DNA of 64,000 nucleotides from JAIXWP01 sp041391745 (lineage in GTDB: Bacteria > Bacteroidota > Bacteroidia > Flavobacteriales_D > Sanyastnellaceae): positions 1 to 64,000 of the forward strand of contig JAWKNK010000006.1 of the NCBI GenBank assembly GCA_041391745.1, given 5' to 3'. Shown piece after piece: positions 24,850 through 33,900 of the stretch. The notes beneath the pieces are model-generated. The model made no database searches. It was given only the letters and a program-made list of their open reading frames with translations, and was not told the origin of the DNA. Every line of letters starts with the position of its first letter. The first letter of the stretch is position 1. Made by a program: the position numbers and the translations under genes.

Positions 24850-26058
24850 TTAGGCACTTGAGAACAGGTTGTATTCGGATATTTTTTGGGTGCTTGATTT
24901 ATACGCTTTTTGAGGATCCCGAAGAAAATCAAATAAGTTAAAATAACTCATGAAGTGCAGCCTAATAATGGTCGCTACTTGAGAGTAGCATATTTTCTTT
25001 CCCGTTTTACATAGAACAATTTTAGTCATTAAATCCGCAATCAGTGCTGCCCAAACTTGTATTTTAATAGCGTTTTCATTATCACCTAAAAAGTTGTAGA
25101 GCTGACTATTCTGTTTGATTCTTTTAAACACCAGTTCCACTTGCCAACGCTTTTCATACAGCTGCGCGATAGTCAAAGCAGACATCTGAAAATTATTGGT
25201 TATAAACTCAAATTGTCGTTCTGATTTATGATCATAATAAGTCACCATTCTTGCTCTTACTCTTGTTTGCCGGCGATTGTGAGTATTGCCTAAAATAATT
25301 TCTTTATCACTTACAACTCCATTGATTTTCAAATCTCCATTAACTTCTATTTCTTTTTTGCTCTCATAAACCCAAGAGGTTGTTCTTCTAGACACCCAAT
25401 AGACTTCTTCCTTTGAAAATCTATTAAACTGATCAAAGTTCACATAGCCTTTATCAAAAACAAGAATGGATTTTTTTGGTAAGTCTATATCTTTTAGAAC
25501 ATTTCCGTCTCGGCTTGCCGCCGCATTCATCACCACAAGTTCTGGCAAGTCTGAGGCGGCAGAAAGTAGTGTATGCACTTTTAAACCACCCTTTCGCTTT
25601 CCATCCTTTGGATTGCATCCTGCTGCTGGAAGGATGTCTTTAAAGAGCGTAACGACCGTCGCATCAAGGATGTAGAGCCTTTTGTCCAATAAAGCATTTC
25701 GGCTGTCCGTTAAAATGTGGCGATATTTAGATAAAATGGAGAAGTAAAGCTCCTCAAAGATTTTAGGATCTCTACGAATATTTGCTTCTGAAAGAGTACT
25801 CCTTTTGGTTTGATGAACAATGCCTAAGTGCTTCATTTTTTCCATGCAAGCAAGCATCCCAATCTCGACTTCTCTTAGGGAAGAACAATTTTCAAACTGC
25901 GCATATAACATGCTTATCAGATGATGAAAAGAGTCAAATTTCTTGGTGTATCGGTCACCATTGTATTTTCTGACAATAGATGAAAATTTATCTCGTGGAA
26001 TAAATTTTATTAGTTGAGAAAAGATCGGCTGTCCGGAAAAAAGTGCATTTTTGCTCAT
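24850..26058 (-). CDS. IS4-family transposase with N-terminal DUF4372 domain
   Basis: 402 residues. The N-terminal region (about 10-80) with FSQLIKFIPRDKFSSIVRKY and a short C-SSLREVE segment is the DUF4372 domain of IS4-type transposases. The DDE core follows: first Asp in LYILDATVVTLF, second in ILVFDKGYVNFDQF, and the YREK box with the catalytic Glu in YEKRWQVELVFKRIKQN (Y-2-R-3-E-6-K spacing kept). The frame is intact and full length. It cuts and pastes its own IS. Confidence 0.93.
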   Translation of the reverse strand: MSKNALFSGQPIFSQLIKFIPRDKFSSIVRKYNGDRYTKKFDSFHHLISMLYAQFENCSSLREVEIGMLACMEKMKHLGIVHQTKRSTLSEANIRRDPKIFEELYFSILSKYRHILTDSRNALLDKRLYILDATVVTLFKDILPAAGCNPKDGKRKGGLKVHTLLSAASDLPELVVMNAAASRDGNVLKDIDLPKKSILVFDKGYVNFDQFNRFSKEEVYWVSRRTTSWVYESKKEIEVNGDLKINGVVSDKEIILGNTHNRRQTRVRARMVTYYDHKSERQFEFITNNFQMSALTIAQLYEKRWQVELVFKRIKQNSQLYNFLGDNENAIKIQVWAALIADLMTKIVLCKTGKKICYSQVATIIRLHFMSYFNLFDFLRDPQKAYKSSTQKISEYNLFSSA

Positions 26059-26089
26059 GGTAACTCAGTTGTGGTAAACCGAAATTACC

Positions 26090-26120
26090 AAAAAAGAGCG
26101 AGTCGACTAGTCGGCTCGCT
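26090..26120. terminator. Terminator hairpin shielding the transposase gene
   Basis: A 24-base near-perfect palindrome (26097-26120; arms AGCGAGTCGACT and AGTCGGCTCGCT, one wobble pair) lies between the IS end and the transposase start. On the minus strand, six T follow it at once (26095-26090). Transcription entering from outside would stop before the transposase gene. Confidence 0.7.
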
Positions 26121-26129
26121 TTACTTTTC

Positions 26130-26143
26130 CCGGACACCAGTGA
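26130..26143. repeat. Right terminal inverted repeat of the IS
   Basis: CCGGACACCAGTGA, the complement of the left end at 24746-24759. Confidence 0.85.
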
Positions 26144-26147
26144 TTCC

Positions 26148-26216
26148 CGATTCTCGATTCGAGAATTGAGCATCGAGAATCGTTTTCGTCAGTGGATTCA
26201 CGTTGCAATGTGAATC
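26148..26216. repeat. Two inverted repeats next to the IS right end
   Basis: First, CGATTCTCGAT (26148-26158) pairs with ATCGAGAATCG (26172-26182) around 13 bases, followed by TTTT; an inner TTCTCGA/TCGAGAA pairing competes with it. Second, GATTCAC (26195-26201) pairs with GTGAATC (26210-26216). The first could end plus-strand transcripts leaving the IS. Confidence 0.6.
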
Positions 26217-26223
26217 TACTATT

Positions 26224-26336
26224 GCCGAAAATTCTCAGACTTCCATACTTTCCAATTCTTCCAACAATTCCAAAAAAATCCAATCTCTCCAAATAATCCA
26301 ACTCTTCCAAACCCTCACACTCTCTAGTCTCCTTTT
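26224..26336. repeat. Low-complexity TTCCAA/TCCAA-rich tract
   Basis: About 110 bases on the plus strand are nearly devoid of G and repeat variants of TTCCAA, CTTCCA and TCCAATC at irregular 8-12 base spacing. The minus strand is correspondingly GGA/TTGGA-rich. It lies between the IS-side inverted repeats and the stop of the MORN gene. Not a simple tandem repeat; the origin is unclear. Confidence 0.5.
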
Positions 26337-27196
26337 CTACTTCGGTTTTCCCTCGAGCACTTTGCCCGCTACACCCTCGTTGTATTCTTGCTTGAGAACA
26401 ACCTTGCCCGTTTTTTCATCGTAGCTGGTGTAGATACCGTGACGCTTATTGTTTTTGTAGTCGCACTCTTCTACAATTCTTCCATTCTTTCCATACATGG
26501 TTGACTTACCATCGAGCTTGCCTTCTTTGAAACTGCAAAATCTGAGCGGCGCTCCATGTCCATAATAGTACTCCCACTTTCCATTGGGCTTACCATTTTT
26601 GAATGAACCCTTGCTTTCAAGCTTTCCATTCTCACCATAGGTTTCACTTGGACCATTCAATACTCCCTCAGCGTTGTAGGTTTCTTTCTTTTCCAATTTT
26701 CCTTGGTCCGACCAATACGACCAACTTCCTGTTTTCACATCACCATTCCAGCTTCCTACATAGGTTTTCACTCCATTAGGATAATAGCCTTCCCATGCAC
26801 TTTTCAGCTTGCCTTTATCGTACGAGCCTTTGTCTTTTAATCTTCCCGAATCGTAATAACTCGTCCAAACTCCTTGTTCCAAATCGTTTTTGAAATTTCC
26901 CTCCATCAACAATTTTCCATTTTCAAACCAATATTGCCAAGCTCCTTCTTTCAGTCCTTTTGCATAGTTGCCCGACTTCCATTTTTCTCCTCCCCAATAT
27001 TGATATTGCCATGTGCCATGCATCTTGCCATCTTCGTAGGCTCCCCAGTACTGTTTGTTTCCGTTTTTATACCAATAGATCCAATCTCCTTGCTGCACGT
27101 CGTCTACAAAGTCCCCTTGCATGTCTTTTTCACCACCTTCTAAAAACCATTCCCAATGTCCATTCTTTTTACCATTGGTGTGATTGCCCGAAGTAA
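26337..27196 (-). pseudogene. MORN/YwqK-type repeat protein, 5' end missing
   Basis: From the first in-frame ATG (27122) 261 residues can be read, but the repeat pattern continues upstream without a start codon (GNHTNGKKNGHWEWFLEGGE) to about 27196, where it runs into kinase sequence. The protein is about ten degenerate units of 22-24 residues of the form G-x-Y-x-x-G-x-x-x-G-x-W-x-Y-W-x-x-x-G-K, like MORN and the so-called YwqK antitoxin repeats. No signal peptide remains because the N-terminus is lost. Repeats of this kind occur in exported and cytosolic proteins; the function is unknown. Truncated at the same junction as the kinase. Confidence 0.75.
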
Positions 27197-28492
27197 GAAT
27201 AGGTAGGGCCCTAAGTACAGTAGAGTATTTTTTCGAATTGGCAGATCATCAAGATTATATCACAAGGCAATGGGACTATATTAAGAAGAATGGAGAATCT
27301 GTGACTGTGAAATTGAGTTTGGCAAAATCTATGATGAAACGGGAAATGTTACGGGAATTACAGCGATTGCCACTGACATATCGGATATTAAAAAGATTAA
27401 GATGGAACTTGCTTTGAGTGAGCAAAGGTGGCAATTTGCTTTGGAAGGATCTGGTAATGGAGTTTGGGATTGGAATGTAGGAAACGAGCGGGTCTTTTAT
27501 AGTCGCACATGGAAAGAAATTATTGGTGTAGAGTATGACAATATCAATGAAACTGCGGATGAGTGGGTAGATCGGATCCATCCAAATGAACGGAATGCTT
27601 TCATTGATGCCATGCAAAATATCATTCTGGGTAAGAACTTAAAATTCTACAACGAGCATCGTGTCCAAACGAAGACAGGAGATTATAAGTGGGTTTCTGT
27701 GAAAGGTATGACAGTCGAGCGTTTACACAATGGTACTCCAAGCAGGATCATTGGAACGATGACTGATATTCAATTGCAAAAGGATACTTTGGAACAGCTT
27801 CATCACATGCTTGAGATTTCATCGGATCAAAATAAACGATTGCTCAATTTTGCTCACATTATTTCTCATAATTTGAGGTCACATAGTGGAAATTTTGAGC
27901 TGCTATTTAGCTTGATGGATAGCTCGGAATCGGATGAAGATAAAAAGGATATTATTGAAAGAATCAGATTGGTCTCTAAGCGACTTGCCGAAACAATAAC
28001 GAATTTGAATGAAATAGTTTCTGTACAATCGAATACCAATATTTGGAAGGCGTCGATTAATCTTAAAGGCTTGGTCAATAGGGTGATACGTGGATTAAAC
28101 GGACAGCTTAGTTCAACCAGAGCTAATGTGATATTAGACTTTGAAGATAGTACCGTTGTGAAGGGAAATGAAGCTTATCTGGAGAGTATATTCTTAAACC
28201 TTCTTACCAATTGCATCAAGTATCGCTCGAATGACAGAGTGCTAGAAATCAAAATCAGTGCGGAGAATGTGGTGAAGGAATGCAAATTACTGTTTCAGAT
28301 AATGGATCTGGACTAGACATGAGTAAGGTATGGTCATAAAGTTTTTGGATTGTACAATACATTTCATGGAAATTCAGATGCTAAAGGATTAGGTTTATTT
28401 TTAACTAAAAATCATGTTGAATCTCAGGGAGGCGAAATTTCGATGGAAAGTGAAGTGGATAGAGGAACAACCATAAAATTTATTCTACCATG
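27190..28492 (+). pseudogene. PAS-domain sensor histidine kinase, 5'-truncated and frameshifted
   Basis: The reading starts inside a PAS domain (RQWDYIKKNGES), followed after a frame break at A4 27324-27327 by IYDETGNVTGITAIATDISD, a second PAS with PAC (RWQFALEGSGNGVWDWN; KTGDYKWVSVKGM), and a HisKA-like helix LNFAHIISHNLRSHSGNF with His in ISHNLRSH. The ATPase domain has the N box LLTNCIKYRS; two more breaks, at 28271-28272 (one G missing) and 28327-28328 (one G extra), interrupt NGSGLDMSK and GHKVFGLYNTF before the GLGLFLTKNHVESQGG G2 box. The stop overlaps the response regulator ATG. Three frameshifts plus the missing start make this non-functional as written. Confidence 0.88.
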
Positions 28493-28909
28493 AGTGCTGT
28501 GTTCGATGTAGCTTGCGTTGTTGACGACGATCGCATTTTTGTTTTTGGCATTTCAAGACTGATGGAAATGACCAATTTCTGTAATGATTTAGTGGTTTGC
28601 GAACATGGAAAGGAGGCGCTGGATTACTTGATTAGCGCAGACGGTGAAGAGCAAAAGCTACCGGATATTATTCTTTTAGATATCAATATGCCGGTATTGG
28701 ACGGATGGCAGTTTTTGGATGAGTTTATTAAGATTAAGCCGAGGCTTGATAAGGAAATTACCATTTATATGGTGAGTAGCAGCGTAAGCAAGACAGATAT
28801 AGAAAGGGCTAAATCGTATGATGATATTTGTGATTATATCATTAAGCCAGTGAAGAGTGAAGACTTACAAATGATAATTAAGCACTACGAAGAAAGTCGA
28901 CTTAACTAA
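28490..28909 (+). CDS. Single-domain response regulator (CheY-like)
   Basis: 139 residues, a receiver domain only. Acidic pocket in CVVDDDRIF, phospho-acceptor Asp in ILLDINMPVLDGW, Ser/Thr switch in YMVSSSVS, conserved Lys in YIIKPVK. No output domain, so it signals by protein contact or as a phosphorelay shuttle. Its ATG overlaps the stop of the decayed kinase, the usual kinase-regulator coupling. It is intact although its partner is broken, so it may have no cognate donor here. The 3' end overlaps the convergent HIT gene by four bases. Confidence 0.93.
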   Translation: MSAVFDVACVVDDDRIFVFGISRLMEMTNFCNDLVVCEHGKEALDYLISADGEEQKLPDIILLDINMPVLDGWQFLDEFIKIKPRLDKEITIYMVSSSVSKTDIERAKSYDDICDYIIKPVKSEDLQMIIKHYEESRLN

Positions 28910-29295
28910 GCTTCACTTATTGACTTGGCAAGTGAAGTAAATTCTTCAGGCGTTAGTTTTACTCTTTCTTTAGAAAAATTCATATCTCCAATTCCATTCA
29001 TTGGGATGAGATGCATGTGTGCATGAGGCACTTCTAATCCTACTACCGCTATCCCTACTTTTTTACAAGGAATAATCGCCTTAATTTTTCGTGCTACTTC
29101 TTTTGCAAATAAATTGTAGCTAGTGAGTACGTTATCATCGAGATCGAAGAAGTAGTCCACTTCTTTTTTAGGAATTACAAGCGCATGACCTTTTACAACA
29201 GGTTGAACATCTAGGAATGCCAAAAATTCATCATTCTCAGCAATTTTATAGCAGGGAATTTCACCAGCGATTATTTTACTAAAAATGGTTGCCAT
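28906..29295 (-). CDS. HIT-family nucleotide hydrolase/transferase
   Basis: 129 residues. Cytosolic histidine-triad protein of the HINT type. The N-terminus has ATIFSKIIAGEIPCYKIAE, a central region FLDVQPVVKGHALVIPKK, and the catalytic triad HAHMHLIP in VPHAHMHLIPM. Family members hydrolyse aminoacyl or phosphoramidate adenylates. The stop codon shares four bases with the response regulator end. Two bases separate it from greA, so they probably form one unit. Confidence 0.93.
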   Translation of the reverse strand: MATIFSKIIAGEIPCYKIAENDEFLAFLDVQPVVKGHALVIPKKEVDYFFDLDDNVLTSYNLFAKEVARKIKAIIPCKKVGIAVVGLEVPHAHMHLIPMNGIGDMNFSKERVKLTPEEFTSLAKSISEA

Positions 29296-29297
29296 GA

Positions 29298-29774
29298 TTA
29301 TCTATTGATATCTAATACTTCCAGTTTGAGTGTTCCTGCAGGAACAGTTACTTCCGCTATATCTCCTACTTTTTTGCCAAGTAGTCCCTTACCGATAGGA
29401 GAGTCTACAGAGATCTTCTTTTCAGCGAGGTTCGCTTCATTTTCAGCCACCAAAGTATATTCCACTGTAGCATTGGTGTTTAGGTTTTTAATTTTCACTT
29501 TAGAAAGAATGAAAACCTTCGAATTGTCCAATTGAGACTCATCCACCAATCGAGCGTTTGCCACAAGATCTTCCATTTTAGCGATTCTCGCCTCAAGCAG
29601 ACCTTGCGCTTCTTTAGCCGCGTCATATTCAGCATTCTCTGAAAGATCGCCTTTATCGCGCGCTTCTGCGATTTGCTGAGAAATTTTAGGACGTTCAACA
29701 GTCTTTAGTTGATGTAATTCATCCTTCAATTTTTTTAATCCTTCGGCTGTGTAGTATGCAACATTGGAAGCCAT
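29298..29774 (-). CDS. greA: Transcription elongation factor GreA
   Basis: 158 residues. Reactivates backtracked RNA polymerase by stimulating transcript cleavage. The N-terminal coiled coil (about 8-75) carries the tip acidic pair in GDLSENAEYDAAKE. The C-terminal FKBP-like domain has SVDSPIGKGLLGKKVGD and ends in VPAGTLKLEVLDI. Length and motifs are standard. First gene of a greA-HIT unit. Confidence 0.97.
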   Translation of the reverse strand: MASNVAYYTAEGLKKLKDELHQLKTVERPKISQQIAEARDKGDLSENAEYDAAKEAQGLLEARIAKMEDLVANARLVDESQLDNSKVFILSKVKIKNLNTNATVEYTLVAENEANLAEKKISVDSPIGKGLLGKKVGDIAEVTVPAGTLKLEVLDINR

Positions 29775-29807
29775 GACAATTCACTTTTAGGGTTTATCTC
29801 AAAAAAC

Positions 29808-29830
29808 AGAGAACCCCATTGGGGTTCTCT
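29808..29830 (-). terminator. Terminator of the large TonB/PorV-like operon
   Basis: Hairpin AGAGAACCCC-ATT-GGGGTTCTCT, with a T6 run close after it on the minus strand. It lies 29 bases after the stop of the PorV-like gene. Confidence 0.88.
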
Positions 29831-29858
29831 TTATTCATACAAATATATGAAAATTTTA

Positions 29859-30896
29859 TTACAACGCGATGTGTATTCCGATGCTATGAACACCTGAAAA
29901 TGGGTTGGTTACGCGGTAGCTGTAGTCCAATCCGATTTCTGTTCCATTTGCTCCTACAGGGATTTGAACTGTTGCACCAGCAGTAGGGCCAGTGTAAGCG
30001 GTTGTTTTTGCATCACCTGAAGCTGCCTTCTTTTCAATCAAATATCCACCTCTCAAGAAGAACTTCTCATTGAAAGCAAAAGTTCCACCCAATGCAAATT
30101 GGTCGTTGGTGAAGGAGTTTGATACGAATGCACCGTCAGCTGTAAGCTTCATTCTTTCATTGAAAATGAAATCATAAGCAAAGCCAACATTTACCAATGA
30201 AGGAAGTTCATACTTCTCTGAACGTTGTGATACAGTCAAGTTTTGTCCATTACTAGTAACGTTCGCAGAAACGTTCAATCCATCTCCTGAATAACGCATT
30301 GGAGGTCCCACATTGCGCAAAGCAATACCGAAACGCACGTGGTCATTTTCACCAGTTACGTAGCGAATACCAGCATCAAAAGAAAAACCTTGAGCTTTCG
30401 CGTTATAGATAGATTCTGAAATCAAACGAACTGTAAGACCACCATAGATACTGTTAGAAAATCCTTTTGCATATGAAAGGCCAATATTGGTGTAGTTTGG
30501 TGAGAATGTACCAATTCCACCTTCTGGCAAATCTTCTGTTGTGATATCTAGGTCGCCAAAGTTCATGTTAGTAACAGTAAGGCCAAGTGCACCACTTTCA
30601 CCTACTTTTTGACCGAAACCGAATGCATTCAGTTTGATGCCTGTTCCAACCAAATATTGAGTGTTAGTGAACACAAGTTCTGTTTTTCTTACGAATGCCA
30701 AACCTGCAACATTCAAGAAGCTAGCTTCGATACCATTAATAGATGCCATAGAGCTTCCTGCAACTCCTGATGATCTTGCCCATGGGTTGATAAGCAAGTG
30801 TCCAGCTCCCGAAGAACCTGCACGGTCAGGGTTTCCAGCATAGGCTGCTGTTACTGAAGTAAGTGCCGTAAGTAAATATATTGCGAGCTTTTTCAT
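29859..30896 (-). CDS. PorV/PorQ-family outer-membrane barrel, third gene of the TonB operon
   Basis: 345 residues. The signal peptide ends TAAYA (about residue 20). The N-terminal segment HLLINPWARSSGVAGSSMA...ASFLNVAGLAF is the PorV/PorQ/UPF0164 pattern (G.R..GMG.A, N.A.LA). A FadL-like barrel follows, ending in SGVHSIGIHIAL. It sits 35 bases downstream of the 1,413-residue secreted protein, suggesting a shuttle or partner for that protein. Less similar to the PorV-like protein at 3.7 kb than to itself across the fold; not the canonical PorV of the secretion machine as far as can be judged. Confidence 0.8.
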   Translation of the reverse strand: MKKLAIYLLTALTSVTAAYAGNPDRAGSSGAGHLLINPWARSSGVAGSSMASINGIEASFLNVAGLAFVRKTELVFTNTQYLVGTGIKLNAFGFGQKVGESGALGLTVTNMNFGDLDITTEDLPEGGIGTFSPNYTNIGLSYAKGFSNSIYGGLTVRLISESIYNAKAQGFSFDAGIRYVTGENDHVRFGIALRNVGPPMRYSGDGLNVSANVTSNGQNLTVSQRSEKYELPSLVNVGFAYDFIFNERMKLTADGAFVSNSFTNDQFALGGTFAFNEKFFLRGGYLIEKKAASGDAKTTAYTGPTAGATVQIPVGANGTEIGLDYSYRVTNPFSGVHSIGIHIAL

Positions 30897-30931
30897 AAGC
30901 GTTATATCTATCTTTCTTATTGTTTTAATTC

Positions 30932-33900
30932 TTAGAAACGATCAAGGTCAACTGGTCTCATAATTCCGAACCACTTCAAGATTTTCTCTCCCACACCTGG
31001 AACATCAACATGAATAATGTAAGTACCACTTCCAATTGGAATGTTCTTAGCATTTTTCAAATCCCAGTTCAATGAGGTAAGTGGATCTGATTTCTTGAAT
31101 TGTCTCACAAGAGTACCGTTCATGTCATAAATAGTGATCGTACAAGTTTCGGGAACATTGGTAATCTTGATGTTGTTGTCAAGTTTACTTGTTTCATATG
31201 TACTGAACGCATAGTATGGATTAGGTACCACATTGATGTTGTCCAAGTTAGAATCTAAAGTGGCAGTGCTGTTAAACACTGGGTTTAGACCTTTTGTAGA
31301 GAAGGTATAAAGGTTTCTCCATCCATTCACTGCTCCATTTGATTCTGGGTTTGTTAGAACCGCAGTTGAGTTGGAATAGCGCTCGTAGCGAGTAGAAACT
31401 CTGATACTCACTCTTGTTTCGTAAGGAATCAATCCATCTTCGATAGACTTCATAGGGAAATTCTCATTATGTAATGCTGAACCTACCCAACCGCAGCTAG
31501 CGAAAAGTCTCTTCCAATTGGTATTAGACATACTTGGGTTAGAAAGTACGCTATACATGTGTTGACCTTCGTCGTAGCGAGGCATGAAGTTTTCGTTTGT
31601 AGAGTTTTCCTCGTAACGTAGGTTACGGAAAACATAAACCCAGTGCTGACCACCAAATACTGGAGCCCCAGCTTCTGAGAATAGATTTCCAGTTGGATTC
31701 CAGATCATGTCTCTTCCGTTGTCATTTGTCAACCAGCTGTCTTCACCGAACGCCATGTTAAGACGCTCACCAGTTGTAACATCGATAGCATATCCTGGGA
31801 ACCAACCCATACCGGTTGGCTGTGTACCATTTAGAGTACCTTCAGCATCATTGTATCCCTCATCGCCTACTTTCTTACCATTTTTATCAACTGAAGGAGC
31901 TTTTCTCAATTTAGATTTTGAGTAATCTTCTCCAGAATAGCCTTGAGCTAGTTCTGGGTTAGACTGCATTTCTAGAACAGCACAACGTGTCCATTTGCTC
32001 TTGTCTGGAGTGAATACAACGTCAACGCTATTCAATCTTTCCATTCTAGCCAATGGCTTGAGTGTACCAGTATTGAAAATACTGTTTACGATTGGAGTAG
32101 TAGCATTGAAGTTAGCCAAACTCACGATTCCATTTGCAGGAGCCGCATTCACATAGAAAACACCATCATCTTCTTGAGAGAATGAAACTAAGGCATAAGG
32201 TGCCCATGTACCACCAATTACGGTTTCAAAATCTTGATTTGGATCAGCCGATGGAAGGTTTGATCCTGATGTATTGAAATCATAGTCAGCATACAAGTTT
32301 TGCTCCAACGGGTTGTCAGCAAGCACAAGGTCAGAACCAGAGCGAATCCAGTTCAATTCGGTTTGACCTTCTTGGTCTGAAATACCAGATAACCAACGGT
32401 AGTTTGGATTCTGGAATTCAATAGAAGAAGAAATCAATTCAGGAATGTATGATCCTGGGAATTCTTCACTTGCAATTGGTAACTCGTAAGCGCCCCAACT
32501 GATTGAAATTCCATAATCGATCAATACATCTTCACTCTTCATTTTGAATGTTCTGTAGTGAGGAATGGTTTCACCTGTTGTAAGGTTTGTGATCTGCCAA
32601 CGAAGCGAATCAGGATCATTTTCAGTCACATCTTCCGGACCAGTTAAACGCAATTCGAAATCTGCATCTTGAACACGAAGCGGATCCACCACTTTGATTT
32701 CAACAGGACCAGCACCAGGAACGTATGTCAACTCATCAGTTGTGCCATTTTCCAAGATGTCTCTTTCAGAAGCTGCAGAAACAACAACATTGTTTAAACC
32801 TGCACCTCGTCCTTCAAGACGAGTGATTGCAACGCCATCACCGTAGTTTGAAGTTTGGATAGTACCGTTAGATTCTGGATCAACCTTGTGAGGAATAGCC
32901 GCAATCACTGGAATTTCGCCAAAAGGTGATTTACGTGAAGAAATGAATGCACGTGCCTGACCAGCTCTAGTGATAGGGTTATATTCTAAATAATTATTGT
33001 AACCATAAGCGATGGCCATGTAGTAGTAAGTCTTGTGGTTAACAAGTGTCTTAGCACCAGTAGCAAATTCATCTTCTGTAATACGAATTGATCTTTCCAA
33101 GCCAGCATCGGAACCAATAACTTTTGCTGTTGGAATAGGAAGTCCTATTTCAGAATCAAATTCATAATTCACAATTGTAGTTACTCCGTTTTCAACGTCA
33201 CACTGGAAAATCAAACGCGCTTTTGTAATGTCGTTCAATTCGTCAGCATTGATATCTTGATTTAGAAGTTGGTAAACCATATAACCTTCGAAAGTGTTGT
33301 ATCTTTCTTCCGGAGTAAATGATAATCCAAGCGACTCGATGTTCTCAGGAATAGAAGCATCAAACTCTAAATAGGTTTCGTTGTAGTTGTTACTGATTTC
33401 GCTTGTGTTGCTCAACATCAAAATGAGCTCATTTTCTAATTCACGAACTGTAACGTCTGGTGAATCTGGACCAGATACCAATTCGAAACAGTTATCGAAA
33501 AGCGCTTGAGCTTTATCATCTGCATCTTTTAGAAGAGCTACAGAAGCCAATGGGTCTCCACTGAAGCTGCGTGCCCAAACTACACCAACAGTAATGTTGT
33601 TGTAATCACCAGGAGCAAGCGTGAAAGGACCTGCAGATTGAATGAAGCGGCGGTCACCTGCTGCGTTTCCAGAAGTTTCTTCAGACCAAGGATCCATAGC
33701 AACTCCACCTGTTCCCCAATGAATAGGGTCAGTATCCCCAGGGAACATGTAGCCAGCGTCAATGTCAGTTACACCACCACCATTTCCTGTAACACCAGTA
33801 CCACCATACTTCATCGTAGCACCGTTTTTCCAGATACCTCTCATGTAGTTATAGTAGTCAGGAGCGTTGTCAGGGTCACCATTGATAGGATTAGATCCTA

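Larger units (their letters stand above)
24746..26143 (-). mobile_element. IS4-type insertion sequence, about 1.4 kb
   Basis: Bounded by 14-bp perfect terminal inverted repeats, TCACTGGTGTCCGG at 24746-24759 and its complement at 26130-26143, with partial similarity continuing inward (AAAA-rich). One transposase gene fills the element. An exact target duplication is not visible: AATTC on the left and GATTC on the right (if the repeat is taken from ACTGG) agree at four of five bases. The transposase is intact, so the element may be active, but its flanks appear rearranged. Confidence 0.88.

Noticed and set aside
24741..26150. Target-site duplication of the IS
   Set aside because: The best candidates (AATTC and GATTC) differ at one of five bases and depend on how the repeat end is drawn.
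26337..27196. MORN/YwqK gene as an antitoxin of a toxin-antitoxin pair
   Set aside because: The family label exists, but there is no toxin gene next to it and the gene is truncated.
30618..30637. Near-palindrome AAACCGAATGCATTCAGTTT as a sixth member of the palindrome family
   Set aside because: The second arm has CAGT instead of CGGT, so it fails the shared arm pattern; noted only as possibly degraded.
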